A stretch of 64,000 nt of DNA from Branchinecta lynchi. Taxonomy: Eukaryota > Arthropoda > Branchiopoda > Anostraca > Branchinectidae. The first letter of the stretch is position 1. The number at the start of each line of letters is the position of its first letter. A model generated the notes under the pieces. The model was not told the DNA's origin and did no database searches. It saw nothing but the letters and a program-made list of their open reading frames with translations. Location: contig JAKZAP010000001.1 of assembly GCA_023053575.1 (NCBI GenBank), positions 12,726,849-12,790,848 on the forward strand, written 5' to 3'. This document shows, in pieces, positions 46,032 through 56,800 of the stretch. The position numbers and the translations under genes were made by a program.

Positions 46032-47701
46032 ATGGCAATCGCCCTTCGGCCAAGTGCGATATAGCGATCGTAATCCGTCCGTCGGTCTGTCGGTCGGTGC
46101 GGGTTTTGCTAGTTCGGGCACTTCCACATAAGCCAGGACGATGAAACTTGGCAGTCGTATCAAGGACACCAAATGATTAACTTGGAAACAGTCAGTTTCC
46201 CGATCCAACCATCGTGGGGGGAGTGGAGGGAGGGGATCCGAATCTTTAGGTATTTACAACTTTTGAACGGGTAATCTGATCTTAATGAAACTTGATATTT
46301 GAAAGACCTCGTGGTCTCAAACGACCCACTTCAGATCCGAGCCGGATCGGTGACTTGGGGGGAGTCAGAGGGGAGACCGGAAATCTGGGAAACGCTTAAA
46401 ATGGAGGTATCGGGATGAACCTTGGTGGGAATAACAAGAACAAGTCCTAGATACTTTATTGACATAGCCGGACCGGATTCGGACACTGGGGGAGTTGGGT
46501 GGGGGGATTCTGATGATCCAGCGAGTTCGGTCCTTCCCGATATACTAGGATGATGAAACTCGGCATATGAGGGATCTGAATTGACTGACTTGAGAATAAT
46601 CGTTTGCAGGATCCGAAGATCATGGGAGGAATGGAGGGATGGGGAGTCCCGAATCTAGTGGCATTTGTAACTTTGAACGGGCGATCGGGTTTGAATGAAA
46701 CTTGGCAAGTGGAAAGAGGTATTGTCACAGATGATCCATGTCAAGTCCGGACCGGATCCTATACTTGGGGGGGGGGGAGTTGGAAGGGGGCTCCTAAATG
46801 TGTGTGAAACGCTTAGCATCGAGGGATCGGGATGGAATTTGGTAGGAGGAACAAGCATAAGCATTAGATACCTTCTTCAAAGAACCAGTTCAAATCGGGG
46901 CTCATTGGGGGGAGCACTCCCCCTGGAGGGGGGTTCCCGGAATTCCGGGAATCGCGAGTTAGGATACTTCGAGATGTGCTAAGGACGATAAAACTTGGCC
47001 CGAATATTAGTAACCCGACCAAATAGTTTTACGACCCGACACAATGCTCTAGGAAGACTTCCGACCATTTTTCCGGGAGTTGAGGGAGGGGGAATCCAGA
47101 AATTACTGACTTCCGTAGGTTGCGAACAAATGGTCCGATTCAGATGAAACTTTATGGGTGGTAAGTACTGATGACCTAGATATGCAAAACATGTCTCTGA
47201 ACCCCATGCGAACATGTTTGGGGGAGGGGGTCCGGAAACTTTGTAACATGCACACAGCAGAATGGGATGCAAGTTGGACAGTACCAAGTTCATGCGGCCT
47301 AGATTGGTCGTCTGGCGTCCGAACCGGATCGGACCAAGGTAGGAGGAGGATGAAGCGGGAACAGGAAATTTGCAGATATGCTCTGATTCGAGTTAAACTT
47401 GATGGACGGGAAGAGGAGATTTTAAAGGTGCGAAGTTTATGTGTCCAAGTTGGATTCAGCCACAATCGGGGCAGTCTCGGAAATGTTGTGGCTTGCATAG
47501 GGGTTAAACGATTGGAGTGGTTTGAATGAAACTTGGTAAGTAGAAAGATCGTATGCCTTAGATGACATATCTTAGGGTCCGGACCGGATCCGAGCAAGAT
47601 GGGGAGGGGTACCGGAATCTCCGAAAAAGTGTTCAGAGTTGCTTTCTTGTTTCTCACCCACCTACTCGTTACAAGTGCCATATGAGCTCGTAGATCTTGT
47701 T
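46032..47701 (+). repeat. Family 2 repeat, longest copy
   Basis: The head atggcaatcgcccttcggcc-aagtgcgat forms a hairpin. Then come gtccgtcggtctgtcgg and about ten diverged units of about 140 bp, each with a gatgaaacttgg variant (about 46140, 46284, 46413, 46550, 46693, 46985, 47144, 47525) and G-rich tracts. The second (125-bp) array is absent. The end is acaagtgccatatgagctcg-tagatcttgtt at 47701. Minus frames 46979-47804 are repeat translations. Confidence 0.8.
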
Positions 47702-47814
47702 GGACTGCCAGAACGGAAAACGTGCCGTCATAAAGTGGAAACACTGCATAGAGCATTGCACTGAACCTTAAATATTCCTTGAGCACAAGCTGACTTTGAA
47801 ACATATATTCAAAT

Positions 47815-47915
47815 AATGCATAACACGGATGTGTCAGCTACGATGCTTTAGCAGCGATATTTCGGCCCTTCTTGGCAAGGGTCCTCGTCAGGCTGTCAAT
47901 CTTCAGCGTCAACGT
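47815..47915. repeat. Short dispersed repeat (agcgatatttcgg word)
   Basis: cagcgatatttcggccctt followed by ggcaagggtcctcgtcaggc. Relatives lie at 17935-18015 and near 56930. Confidence 0.5.
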
Positions 47916-47984
47916 CGGGGAAAGGAAACAAACCTGCAATAAATAACTGAAGCTTCTATCGATTATAAATGTCTTATTCGGGGA

Positions 47985-48302
47985 AATTACTTGTAAATAC
48001 CACTGTAGGGAAAAAACTAGTCATGAGGTTTAATTTTTGTCACGGCCGCTGTTTTTTGCTGCACGATGGGGGCGGTGACAGGACAGGTTTTTTTCTGTAT
48101 TTTGACTGAAAACTTAAATTTTATTCTATTAATAACCCCGTATCACTGTTCTGGTAGGGAGTACTCGCCTGTATCAATTACTTTTAAATATTATCGTACG
48201 GCAAAAAACTAGTGCTGAGATCTAATTTTTCACACGGCTGCTGTTTTTGCTGCACGATTGGAGCGACGACAGGAAAGGCTTTTTTCTGCATTTTGATCGA
48301 CT
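47985..48302 (+). repeat. Two-copy tandem duplication, about 188-bp period
   Basis: aaaaaactagt, gctgttttttgctgcacgat and gcattttga-type words occur at 48008-48110 and again at 48199-48295. Both are preceded by aattacttgtaaata / aattacttttaaata. Diverged about as much as other old repeats here. Confidence 0.65.
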
Positions 48303-51300
48303 TCGGTTTTGTTGGTAATAAGGGACTGAGGCTTAAGTCTTCTTCCGTAGAAAAACACGTTTCCGGTAGTACTACTCTACTCTTACTCTACTCTTCCAGT
48401 ACTACTCTAGCCTACAGAGGCATTTTCCACCAGACGTTCAGTTTCAACCAGAAAGCATTTCTCGTAAAAGGACTTGCTTTGGCTTCCGATTTCTCAATCG
48501 CCATTCTTGGAACCCTGGAATTTTTTCAAGTTCTAACCCCAGTTATGGTCATAAGCGAACGTAGAGGGAATTTAACCTTGAATACGAATATACGGTAGAT
48601 CTGGGCTTTTGAAGTGCAGGGAATGAGAATTAGGCTTTGTGTAGATTTTCTGTGTAGGGAACACAGAGGTGGTTGATCTTCGGGTTGGTTAAAGATACAC
48701 ATCTGTAGATCAACAGCGTTTCGTAGATTTAATTTGCCCAAGGGGAGTTAGGCTCGCATTCGTCTTTCGCGACAATTCTCTACCTTGTTAGCGTAGTCGT
48801 TTTTTTTTCCATGTCGAGCAGATGGGTTCACCATATAGTGCTAGAAAACTGGTACTGCATGCCCTTGCTTAGGCTTTGATGGTGTCGTTCGGTGCGGTTA
48901 GAATAAGGGGGCCGGAGACGGGGCTCTGAGCTATCGGAGTAACTTGGTGCTGGTGTTCATATCCTCGTACGAATAAATACACACCACGTTGGTTTGGAGC
49001 CTTGAGCACCGTTTAGTATTCAAGGATTAGCAGAGATACAAGTAGAAGTGGGACATCAGTTTGCTCCCCATGATCGGAAAGAATATGTTTTGTCGCGATC
49101 TTGCTAAACTTAAAGATTAGCCTATGCCTACCCTCGAAAACACGCTTTTTGTTAGCATGCGGAACCTCATATTAGACGTACTGCAGATGTGAGTCGAGGC
49201 GAAGAACGAGGCTTGCGGCCGCCTCAAAAGACGTGTGGTCCTCGATGCTGCGGATCCATCCGCTCAAGTGTTTATAGTTATCTCTCGTTAGTTAGTTAGC
49301 ATCCGCTTGGATAGTAAGATGATGCTGAATAAGTAGTGTGTGTGTGTCCTAAGCTAGTAGAGACAGTTAGTACGAGAACTGAAAAGTTGGAATGGAGTTT
49401 GAATCACAGTATGTCACTACAGTGGATTTGATATGAGGCTTGTTGGAATGCAATATCGCTTGGGTTTGCCATTCCTTACAGTGTCAGTACGATTTCTGTA
49501 GTCGTTGAGCGGCGAGGACCTTTTACGTTTCCGACGTCGATTTGGAGAATTTTGTTTTGTCTTCGATATTGCTTTCTTGATACTATCCTACTGTTATTCA
49601 GCTGTTATTATTGTTTAGGGTACAGGAGAAGAGAATTTTACCGCCATGTGCGTACAGAACAGGAAAAGTGTCTGATTCACGACGCTGAAAAACGCGACAT
49701 AATGTTGGAGCGGTGCGAAACAATATTTTCCGGTAGGCTGTCGAAAATTCACCCTTGCTAGTGCGAATCCGCTTCTCCCCTGCTGAAGGTACGTGTACAT
49801 ACAGTCTGATTGTCATAGTCGAATGCGAATTTCCTTGTTCGCTCCGGACTTTTGGCGCATTGGATGCTGGTTTCCCCATAGTGACGCTAATTTCTTATGC
49901 GAGTGTTGCACGTTGCTTATCGCGTCGGTGAAGCTCGAGAGTTTTATTATGATCAAGGATTTTTGCTAAAATAATTCCTCTAGTGCCGCTTGTCTTACTT
50001 CAGACCAAACTGTATTCCGTTTTTCAAAATTAGAATCCTCTGTCATATCTGCTCTTTTACATCAGCTAATTAAGCGTCGAATTACTACTTACCGAAAGAG
50101 TCACGCTATTATATTTCCGATTTCAGGATATTTCCGATCAGTCATATTTCTATTCCCTGTTGTTGCGTTTGGCTCAGTCGGATGATCTAGTTTTTCGTCC
50201 AAATTATTGGCATTTCCGATTTCTCGTTAAGTGGTGTGCGGGCATTTCGTTCCCACTTCACAAGTCTATTATATGCCTGGCTGTGAAAAAGCCGATGGGC
50301 AGTGCTAGACCGCAGAATCTTCTGTTGATGACAATTAGTAGAAATCTGTTCCATTTTTGGTAATCGTTTGAAACACCACTTACTGAATTGGAACAAAGTT
50401 AACCACATGGGATCAAAACAATTTGGTTTAGGGTTTAATGTGTCTATGCGCATGCCTCGCTGTGCTGATTTAGTCTTGGAATTTTGTTGGTTCAGGCTTT
50501 TTGTTCCTGTGGTTTATGACGGCAGCAAAGGGTCCACAATAACTTGCAAGCTTCTTCTACTTCTACTTAAATGGTCCGACGTTGTTCCTCTTTATGTAGG
50601 ATTGTCTCTGTCCACTGCCTGGTATAGAGCTGAAGATCACCCTTTTCAACTGAATAGTGTAAAATTCTATCTACCACCTATCCTTTAAAATCAAACGGAA
50701 AAGATAACATATTTCTGGTCAGTTCAATTCATTGAATTTAAAAAAAAAACTCAACTAAGATAAAATTAGTGTCTAAGAGGAAGGACACTAACCAGTATTA
50801 ATTAAATAACAAACAGAATAAACAGATTAACTGAATATATCAAGAAAAACAAGGGAGTAAAAAAAATAACCTATGGTTTCGACTTACAATACAAAAAAAA
50901 ATATGGAGAAAGCAAAAGGAAACAAGAATGAAGGAAAACAAAATCTGGGAGAAAAACCTTGAGTAGGACAGCACTAAAAACTTTTTGTAATGACCTTTCG
51001 CTGCTCGCTCTTCTTTTCTGGTCCGGTGTAGTCATGTATCCTACATTTGGGGCATTTTCTCCGTTTTTGCGTTCTAGCCGTGTCAGATAAGGTCGTACAA
51101 CCTTTCTCCATTCTGCTGAGGTACATTTTTACTTGTATGATTACATCTGAAGAGCCAGATTGTTCTTCTGTCTAAAGCAATTCGTCGCATCCACATTTGT
51201 GACGGTCAAAGATAAGATGAGCCAATCAATCTGCTTCGTTCTTTACGCTCTTGTGTCGTCCTCACGACTAGTATGTAACGGAATAACGTTGATGTGTAAT

Positions 51301-52402
51301 TATTCTTTATTAGGCTAATTACAACATAGTTGATCTTTTGCGATCGTGGGATTTCTAGGCATTTCGGTCTTGTATGGTGTGACATATAACCTTCTAATCA
51401 TTCAGTATACTTCACGTGTTTGTTTTTTTTACCTTCGCTATGAACTCGCTCTGTGGTTGGGTTCATTAGACTGTGTTTTGACCACCACCGCCGATTGTTT
51501 TTGACGTAACTGTCATTTCCGGTTTCTTGAAAGCTTAGTTTCTTGGACTGTCAGCCTCCATTTGCTTCTGGACAAACAAGGAAAAGCTCGTCAGGATCCT
51601 AAACAGGGACTTTTCTTTTTTTTTCCATCTCAGTCTCGTGGCATTTTCTGCCAATTAAGCTAAACACATTCTCACTTGTCTTGTCCCGCTGTTTCGAACG
51701 ATCTGTGTGGTCAGAGCAGACTAGGTATCTTTTCTGTTTCAATATATGTTTTATTCACGTTAAAAACGGTCTGATTTAATTTTCCAGCATATTTATATGC
51801 TTATCCATCTCCTGATCAGTTTGATCGCAGAATTTTTTTCGGCCATAAACTATGCTCCTCCCCAACCTTCAGTACTGAAAAACGATGCCTGAATATAATA
51901 TTAGATTTTAACGTGACTCTTGAATAGTATCCCAGTAAGGAGTCACATATTGAACACGTTGAGTTAGACGAGCCTTTTTTCATTTATCCAGTTATAACAT
52001 ACTTTATTTGCAACGTGCAATGACGCAAGTTGGTGAATTAACATTTATACTTACGGGTGCATCCCGACTGTAAAATTATGGTTAGCAAGCCAGGACATAC
52101 GGATTGGATCTGGTGCCTTGTTCCTTACCAAGCTTTGATTATTTCTCGATCATGCCTTCCAGCTGGTTACTCCTCGTTCACTTCGTCTTCATTTCGTTTT
52201 TCGCCAGTCCGGCTTTGTGATTTGGTCTGTAGTTTGATCCAGTTGTGGATGGTAGTTTCGTAGTGCGGTCAGTATTTGTACAGAAAGGCGAGCATATCAA
52301 TTTCCATCAAGCGTAGTGACATACTGCACCGATTCTTTTCGGACTTCGTGAGGAATAAATTTTGACAGGTGTCAATCTGATCGGATGATGTGATAGACGA
52401 GA
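48303..52402. other. DIP2 intron 1, no recognisable gene
   Basis: No frame longer than about 130 codons and no repeat of the families above. It would contain the promoter and 5' UTR of the 52403 frame if that frame is independently transcribed. Confidence 0.5.
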
Positions 52403-54106
52403 ATGACGAGCAAGATGAAAAGGACTTGCTCACGTGAATCGAGCTTTCAGCCTAGAAAGGCGAACAGAGAAACTGATTACCATCTCCCTCACGTGTGGGG
52501 ACCGTGTCGAAAGGTTGCTCCAAGTGTAATCGCCTATGACGAGTGGATCCAGGATGTCGACAAATGTCTGTTCCCTAGAAGGAGAGGAGCTCGGAAACCC
52601 CACATTTCTTTCGCGGACGACGACCGATTCTTACGCTCCTATTTTGGGGATAATTTTATGAACGCCGATGCAAGATCACCTCATTTTAATGTTATTGTTT
52701 CGAAAGAAGAAAATCATCAGAAGGGTAACCTGGGTAGAAAGAGTTCGCTCAAAGCTGCCAGGAGCTTAGATGCGATTCACAAGATCAAGCCAAGGTTACC
52801 TCCCGAAGGACGATACTTGGTGCCCATTAGATCCGACTCGGACAGTGATTTACATCGACCAAGCAGCGCCAGTGGAAGGTTGAGCACTGTTGAAAACTGT
52901 AGAAGTCCGGGGCCTTCCCGCAAGCTAGCTCGGACTAAATCGGCAATGACGACATTGCCAAATAGGTTCTCCATCTCGAACCTTCTTAGAGGGGATTTCA
53001 GTTTCAGCTCTAGACGCTTGAGGCATCAGAAAAGCACGCCGTCTGTTGCCGATATTTTTGCTGAGAATAAGAATCTTCCGAAAGTTTATAGAGTTCTTGG
53101 TGAGTTACCTAGTGTCGTTCACGCGACGGATTTGAAGGAAGACCCACCATCAGAAGTTAGACCACCGTCGAGAGGTAGTCCAGACGGTGCCACTTTCCCA
53201 CGGGATTTTACTAACTCGGAAACGACTGCTCCCAGTGATGGTGATACTCAGTCCTGCCCTGAATCAGAAACTAGTGAATCCGACAGGACACAGTTTCGAT
53301 CGTCACTTTACCTCGATCGGTGGGAAGAATTGGCAACGCTGCATACAGTGAATAAAAAACCCAGTGAACTCCATAGTAAAGATAAAGTGTACCAGGTGCT
53401 AGTGAAGCGATCAAAGCTTAGTCCTCCTCCGGTTTATGACCCGCTTCTTTTCGTACCTCCCCAGAAAAGGGCAGTGTCACTTAAAGAGAAGGACTGGACG
53501 AAAACTATCATGAACGACCAAAGAAAAGTTTCTAATGATTCTAGTCTGACGTCTCAGGACTGTAGAAGCAGCTGTACCTCCGGAATCGTGCAGGACTGGG
53601 GAACGGACTCTCGGGGGAAGTCGAGTTTGAAAAACTGGGAGGATGAGAACGACGACTATGCCGATATGCGCGATTCCCACAGTGATTGCAGCGCTTATGA
53701 CAACGATGACTCCGCCATTAGTGAAACGGCGGACGAGGACGTAAGCGAGAATATTAATGCCGTGGACGCCACGGTAGCAATGGCTGTGAAACGGGCAACT
53801 CCAAACGATGGGAAATATGAAGCTGCTTGCTTTGTGTTCGAAACTCTTGAGAGAGATAATGGGAAGCGCAAGAAAAAGGCACTGCAGATGTTGAATTGGC
53901 GCCAGTCAAAAACAGAAATTGTCACAAATACTAATATATTTTCCAAAGATGGGAGTAAACCTGGATGGAGAAGAAGCGGTGTTTATTTGCGGTTAAGTGC
54001 AGAAAATGAGGCGTGTCCAGGTTCCCCTGCGATTTACGGTAGTCATAGAAGGGCAGCAAAAATATCGTCAATGCTGCTAGAAAAAGGTAGCTCGCAGTTT
54101 TTATAG
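52403..54106 (+). CDS. 567-codon unknown frame in DIP2 intron 1: alternative first exon or nested gene
   Basis: This is an unbroken frame from ATG 52403 (A at -3; in-frame stops directly upstream at 52391-52396) to TAG 54104-54106. I recognise no family. The product is mostly hydrophilic and probably disordered. A short ordered-looking N-terminal part (VIAYDEWIQDVDKCLFPRRR, about residues 42-61) is followed by a Ser/Arg-rich middle, a PPVY motif (SPPPVYDPLLFVPPQ, about 348-362) and an acidic stretch DDYADMRDSHSDCSAYDNDD (about 418-437). A basic KRKKKALQMLNWRQSK segment follows. It has no transposon similarity, no signal peptide and no membrane segment. At 54086 AAAAG|GTAGCT offers a phase-1 donor, the phase used by DIP2 exon 1. 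Splicing to 55212 would give 561 residues followed by GDITQKGYDKKK. The frame stops only six codons past that donor, as expected of a coding exon running into an intron. It could equally be an intronless nested gene. Confidence 0.75.
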   Translation: MTSKMKRTCSRESSFQPRKANRETDYHLPHVWGPCRKVAPSVIAYDEWIQDVDKCLFPRRRGARKPHISFADDDRFLRSYFGDNFMNADARSPHFNVIVSKEENHQKGNLGRKSSLKAARSLDAIHKIKPRLPPEGRYLVPIRSDSDSDLHRPSSASGRLSTVENCRSPGPSRKLARTKSAMTTLPNRFSISNLLRGDFSFSSRRLRHQKSTPSVADIFAENKNLPKVYRVLGELPSVVHATDLKEDPPSEVRPPSRGSPDGATFPRDFTNSETTAPSDGDTQSCPESETSESDRTQFRSSLYLDRWEELATLHTVNKKPSELHSKDKVYQVLVKRSKLSPPPVYDPLLFVPPQKRAVSLKEKDWTKTIMNDQRKVSNDSSLTSQDCRSSCTSGIVQDWGTDSRGKSSLKNWEDENDDYADMRDSHSDCSAYDNDDSAISETADEDVSENINAVDATVAMAVKRATPNDGKYEAACFVFETLERDNGKRKKKALQMLNWRQSKTEIVTNTNIFSKDGSKPGWRRSGVYLRLSAENEACPGSPAIYGSHRRAAKISSMLLEKGSSQFL

Positions 54107-54960
54107 TTTTCCTGGTGATAGCAGATTTTTAGAGATTTTAGTTTCAATTATTTCCCTTGCCTTGACACTGCTCTCATGGTTAGCTTGAAATGCCACTGGA
54201 ATTTAAAAAGACATCCGTTATGGAACGGAAATTTATATAAATGTATCAAATAGCAAACGGGTCATATTATCGTAGTAAACTATTACTACTACTACAGTGC
54301 CAACAGCTGATTTGATGACTGATGATAGTCTGCACAGAAAAGCCTCAAATCGATAGAACCCTTTTGGGGGAGGGCTATTGCTTGTCAAGAAACAGGGAAA
54401 AATAGGCCGAAAAATACCCTAGCAACTCTTCCCCCCGTGCCCTCAGCAGTTATTGACCATTATGTGACAATGCTCACATCTCCTTTTATTGACTTGCGTA
54501 AGGAAAGCAACCCATCCTGCGAGCGTTTAGACGTAGAAATGGTTTTGAAGACCTTGTGTCGACCGGAGTGGGCAGACCTGCCTTATTGTTGTTTGCGTTG
54601 ATGTTTTTTTTTGTTCCGGGTTGAGATTGATAGTGAGTGTGTCTACAGGTATTGCCAGTGCAACCTACATCCATAATCGCTACATCAGTTCTTGAACCTC
54701 GAGTTTTGGAAGAGACACTCTTTAGACAACCCGTTTGATTTTCACACTTGCCTCATTTCGTTGTTCCCGATTCTTTGCGAGAAGCTCCTTCATTTTCCCT
54801 GTTTCTGCTAGAAGTCAACGGGCCTGGACAAAGGCTTAAAACAGCCAAATCTGTGCAAACGCAGAGCTTAGTTTTAACGTATTTAACTATTCTAAATACC
54901 AAAACATAACTGTGCGAGGGGTGCTTTAAGGAAAATAAAATATTCCTTCCTTTATACGCA
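54107..54960. other. DIP2 intron, no recognisable gene
   Basis: Would be the 3' UTR of the 52403 frame if it is a separate gene. An aataaa lies near 54934, but nothing ties it to that frame. Confidence 0.45.
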
Positions 54961-54974
54961 TCAACCCAGTGTGG

Positions 54975-55090
54975 GTGTGATGTGATGAATGAATGAGACA
55001 ATTTATTTATTCCCATCGAAATTGGCCCTAGGGGACCTAGACAGAGTAAACAAAATAGAAAAGAACAGACAAATGAAAGAAAGAGTAATG
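54975..55090 (-). mobile_element. LINE 3' end with (CATT)n tail
   Basis: On the minus strand, ggtcccctagggccaatttc then gggaataaataaattgtctc and cattcattcatc. This parallels the (ATTC)n end of the LINE at 60784-62018. Confidence 0.5.
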
Positions 55091-55211
55091 GAATCCGTTA
55101 AGTTCTTAGGCGACGAGCTTTCTTGCCGTGCACGATCTTGGTAGCCCCTCGCCACCTAAATAAGCAATCTTGGAACGCGCTCATTTGCTTGACTAATACC
55201 ATTGTTTTCAG

Positions 55212-55298
55212 GTGACATTACGCAAAAGGGGTATGATAAGAAGAAGTCACGTCTTCTTGCAAACTATCTTCCCAGAGAGGATTCTTCCCAGGCTCAAG
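55212..55298 (+). CDS. DIP2: DIP2 exon 2 (DMAP1-binding domain, continued)
   Basis: Acceptor attgttttcag ends at 55211, with a branch-point-like gactaat upstream. The exon opens with GT, completing the Gly codon of exon 1, and encodes GDITQKGYDKKKSRLLANYL then PREDSSQAQ. It ends at 55298 with donor aag|gtatgt, phase 1. GDITQKGY-x-KKR/K-x-K/R-LL is nearly invariant in DIP2 proteins, which anchors the identification. Exon 3 and the rest of the gene were not found before 64000, so the second intron is at least 8.7 kb. Confidence 0.93.
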
Positions 55299-56135
55299 GT
55301 ATGTTGTTTTTCCTTCCTTTGAAGGTTATGTGCTTCTTGAACTGTGGGTGTGTGCCAGCCTTCTACCGGTAGTTACGGAAAGCTATTCTTATCGTTCCAA
55401 CTTGAATGGCAGGAAATATGGATTTGAACGACGAATACTTCTTTTGTTAGCCATTGGTAAAATGTCGAAACTCGTATGTGATTCTGCTGCGGAAGTCTGT
55501 AGCTTATTAATATCTCCAACATTGGGCATTTCTTGCTGAGATATAACAGAGCTAATATCTTAAAATTTGGTTACGTTGAATATTGTAGATTTTTGTCCTT
55601 TATTTTCCTGTAATTTTTAGTGGTTTTCGGTACTTGACCGAAAAAGGATATCCTCTAATTTGTGTTCTACGATTGGAAACATGCCTGTCAACGACTGCAT
55701 TAGTGTTACCGTACTTTAAATGAGGGAATCTTTCTCGAGTGTTTCTTGATTATTTTTTTTTTCATTTTTTATTGGACTTCTGCCCTTGGGCAGTGCGTCA
55801 TAGATTCTTAATTCATTCATTAACACAGCACGGGTTATTAAATTCCAACTCAAAAGACCCTATGACGACACTTTGGAAGAAAATTTGTTGAATTTACAAA
55901 AAAAAACTCATTGATCTTCCATTCCACAATCTTTTCCCATTATACAAACAACAGTGATTCTGTCCATTGTGTTTGTTATTTTAGCGAATTGTTACGCTGC
56001 CAAGTGCCATGTGAAATTGATTATGATATCGTGATTTGTCTGTGTAAAAAAAAATACTGATAAAGCCAGAACTGGCTACTGGTGTCACTGTACCATTTGT
56101 CCTTTTAGATGTGAATGATTAGGACCACTCTTAAC
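55299..56135 (+). other. DIP2 intron 2, no recognisable gene
   Basis: AT-rich. gccaagtgccatgtgaaatt at 56010 resembles a family 2 end fragment. Confidence 0.5.
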
Positions 56136-56137
56136 TT

Positions 56138-56800
56138 ATTCTGCCTTTTATATTATCCCTAGATCCCATTGTTTCGCTTTGTAACAAGGACTTTTTAGGG
56201 CTTTTTGGGCTGATCCGATTTTTGCCAGTAACAGAATGAGCGTGTTCCATCCTACTTACCGTAGTTACTACGCATGACGTCACGAATTCCGTTTTTTTGC
56301 CGTCAAGGCTGGAACAATTTTTCCATTTTCCAGCAGAATATCGTGCCACGGACGAATCCGACCAATCACGTTACAGAAATCCGTAGTTTCTACGCTTACT
56401 ACACTCCCGAGCGTGGTAAGCAAATAGTTACTATTAGTTACTATTTCGAGAACGTTGGAACGCTCAGCTTGGTAACTTTTGGTCAGGTTGGAACGGAAAT
56501 AGTAACAAATAGTTACTATTTGTAGAAGGGTGGAACACGCTCAACATAAACCTCGCCGAAAGCTTGAAGTCTTCCAATAACTCTTTCACACATAAGGACA
56601 TGGGAAGCTTAAAAGTGTTGTTTTTTGTTTTCTGTTTTTCTCGTAGGCCATCAGTTCTATTTTCCCGCTTTTTAACCACGGCACGTTAAGTTTTCAAATA
56701 TTTTGCGTCCAGCCGCCGCTTCGGAGAGCGGGAAGACTGGATAGAGTTGACAAGCGCTATCAAGAAAGTCGCTCGTTTCACGTGGTGAATTCCATCTTTC
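56138..56800 (+). repeat. Dispersed repeat, copy A (carries a MITE)
   Basis: ttattctgccttttatatta-tccctag, ctttcacacataaggaca, gttttcaaatattttgcgtc and ggagagcgggaagactgga align in order with 63625-64000. The MITE at 56238-56542 is absent from that copy, so it inserted later. Confidence 0.65.
56238..56542 (+). mobile_element. MITE gagcgtgttccaccct family, copy 3
   Basis: Inverted ends gagcgtgttccatcct and agggtggaacacgctc. The interior has tgacgtcacgaattcc, ctcccgagcgtggtaag and three atagttactatt words. It is the best preserved of the three copies. Confidence 0.8.

Noticed and set aside
46979..47804. Minus-strand frames of 104 and 233 codons
   Set aside because: Same reason: they lie entirely on family 2 units.
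48212..48598. 128-codon plus-strand frame
   Set aside because: It starts inside a tandem duplication and shows only hydrophobic and Ser-rich low complexity.
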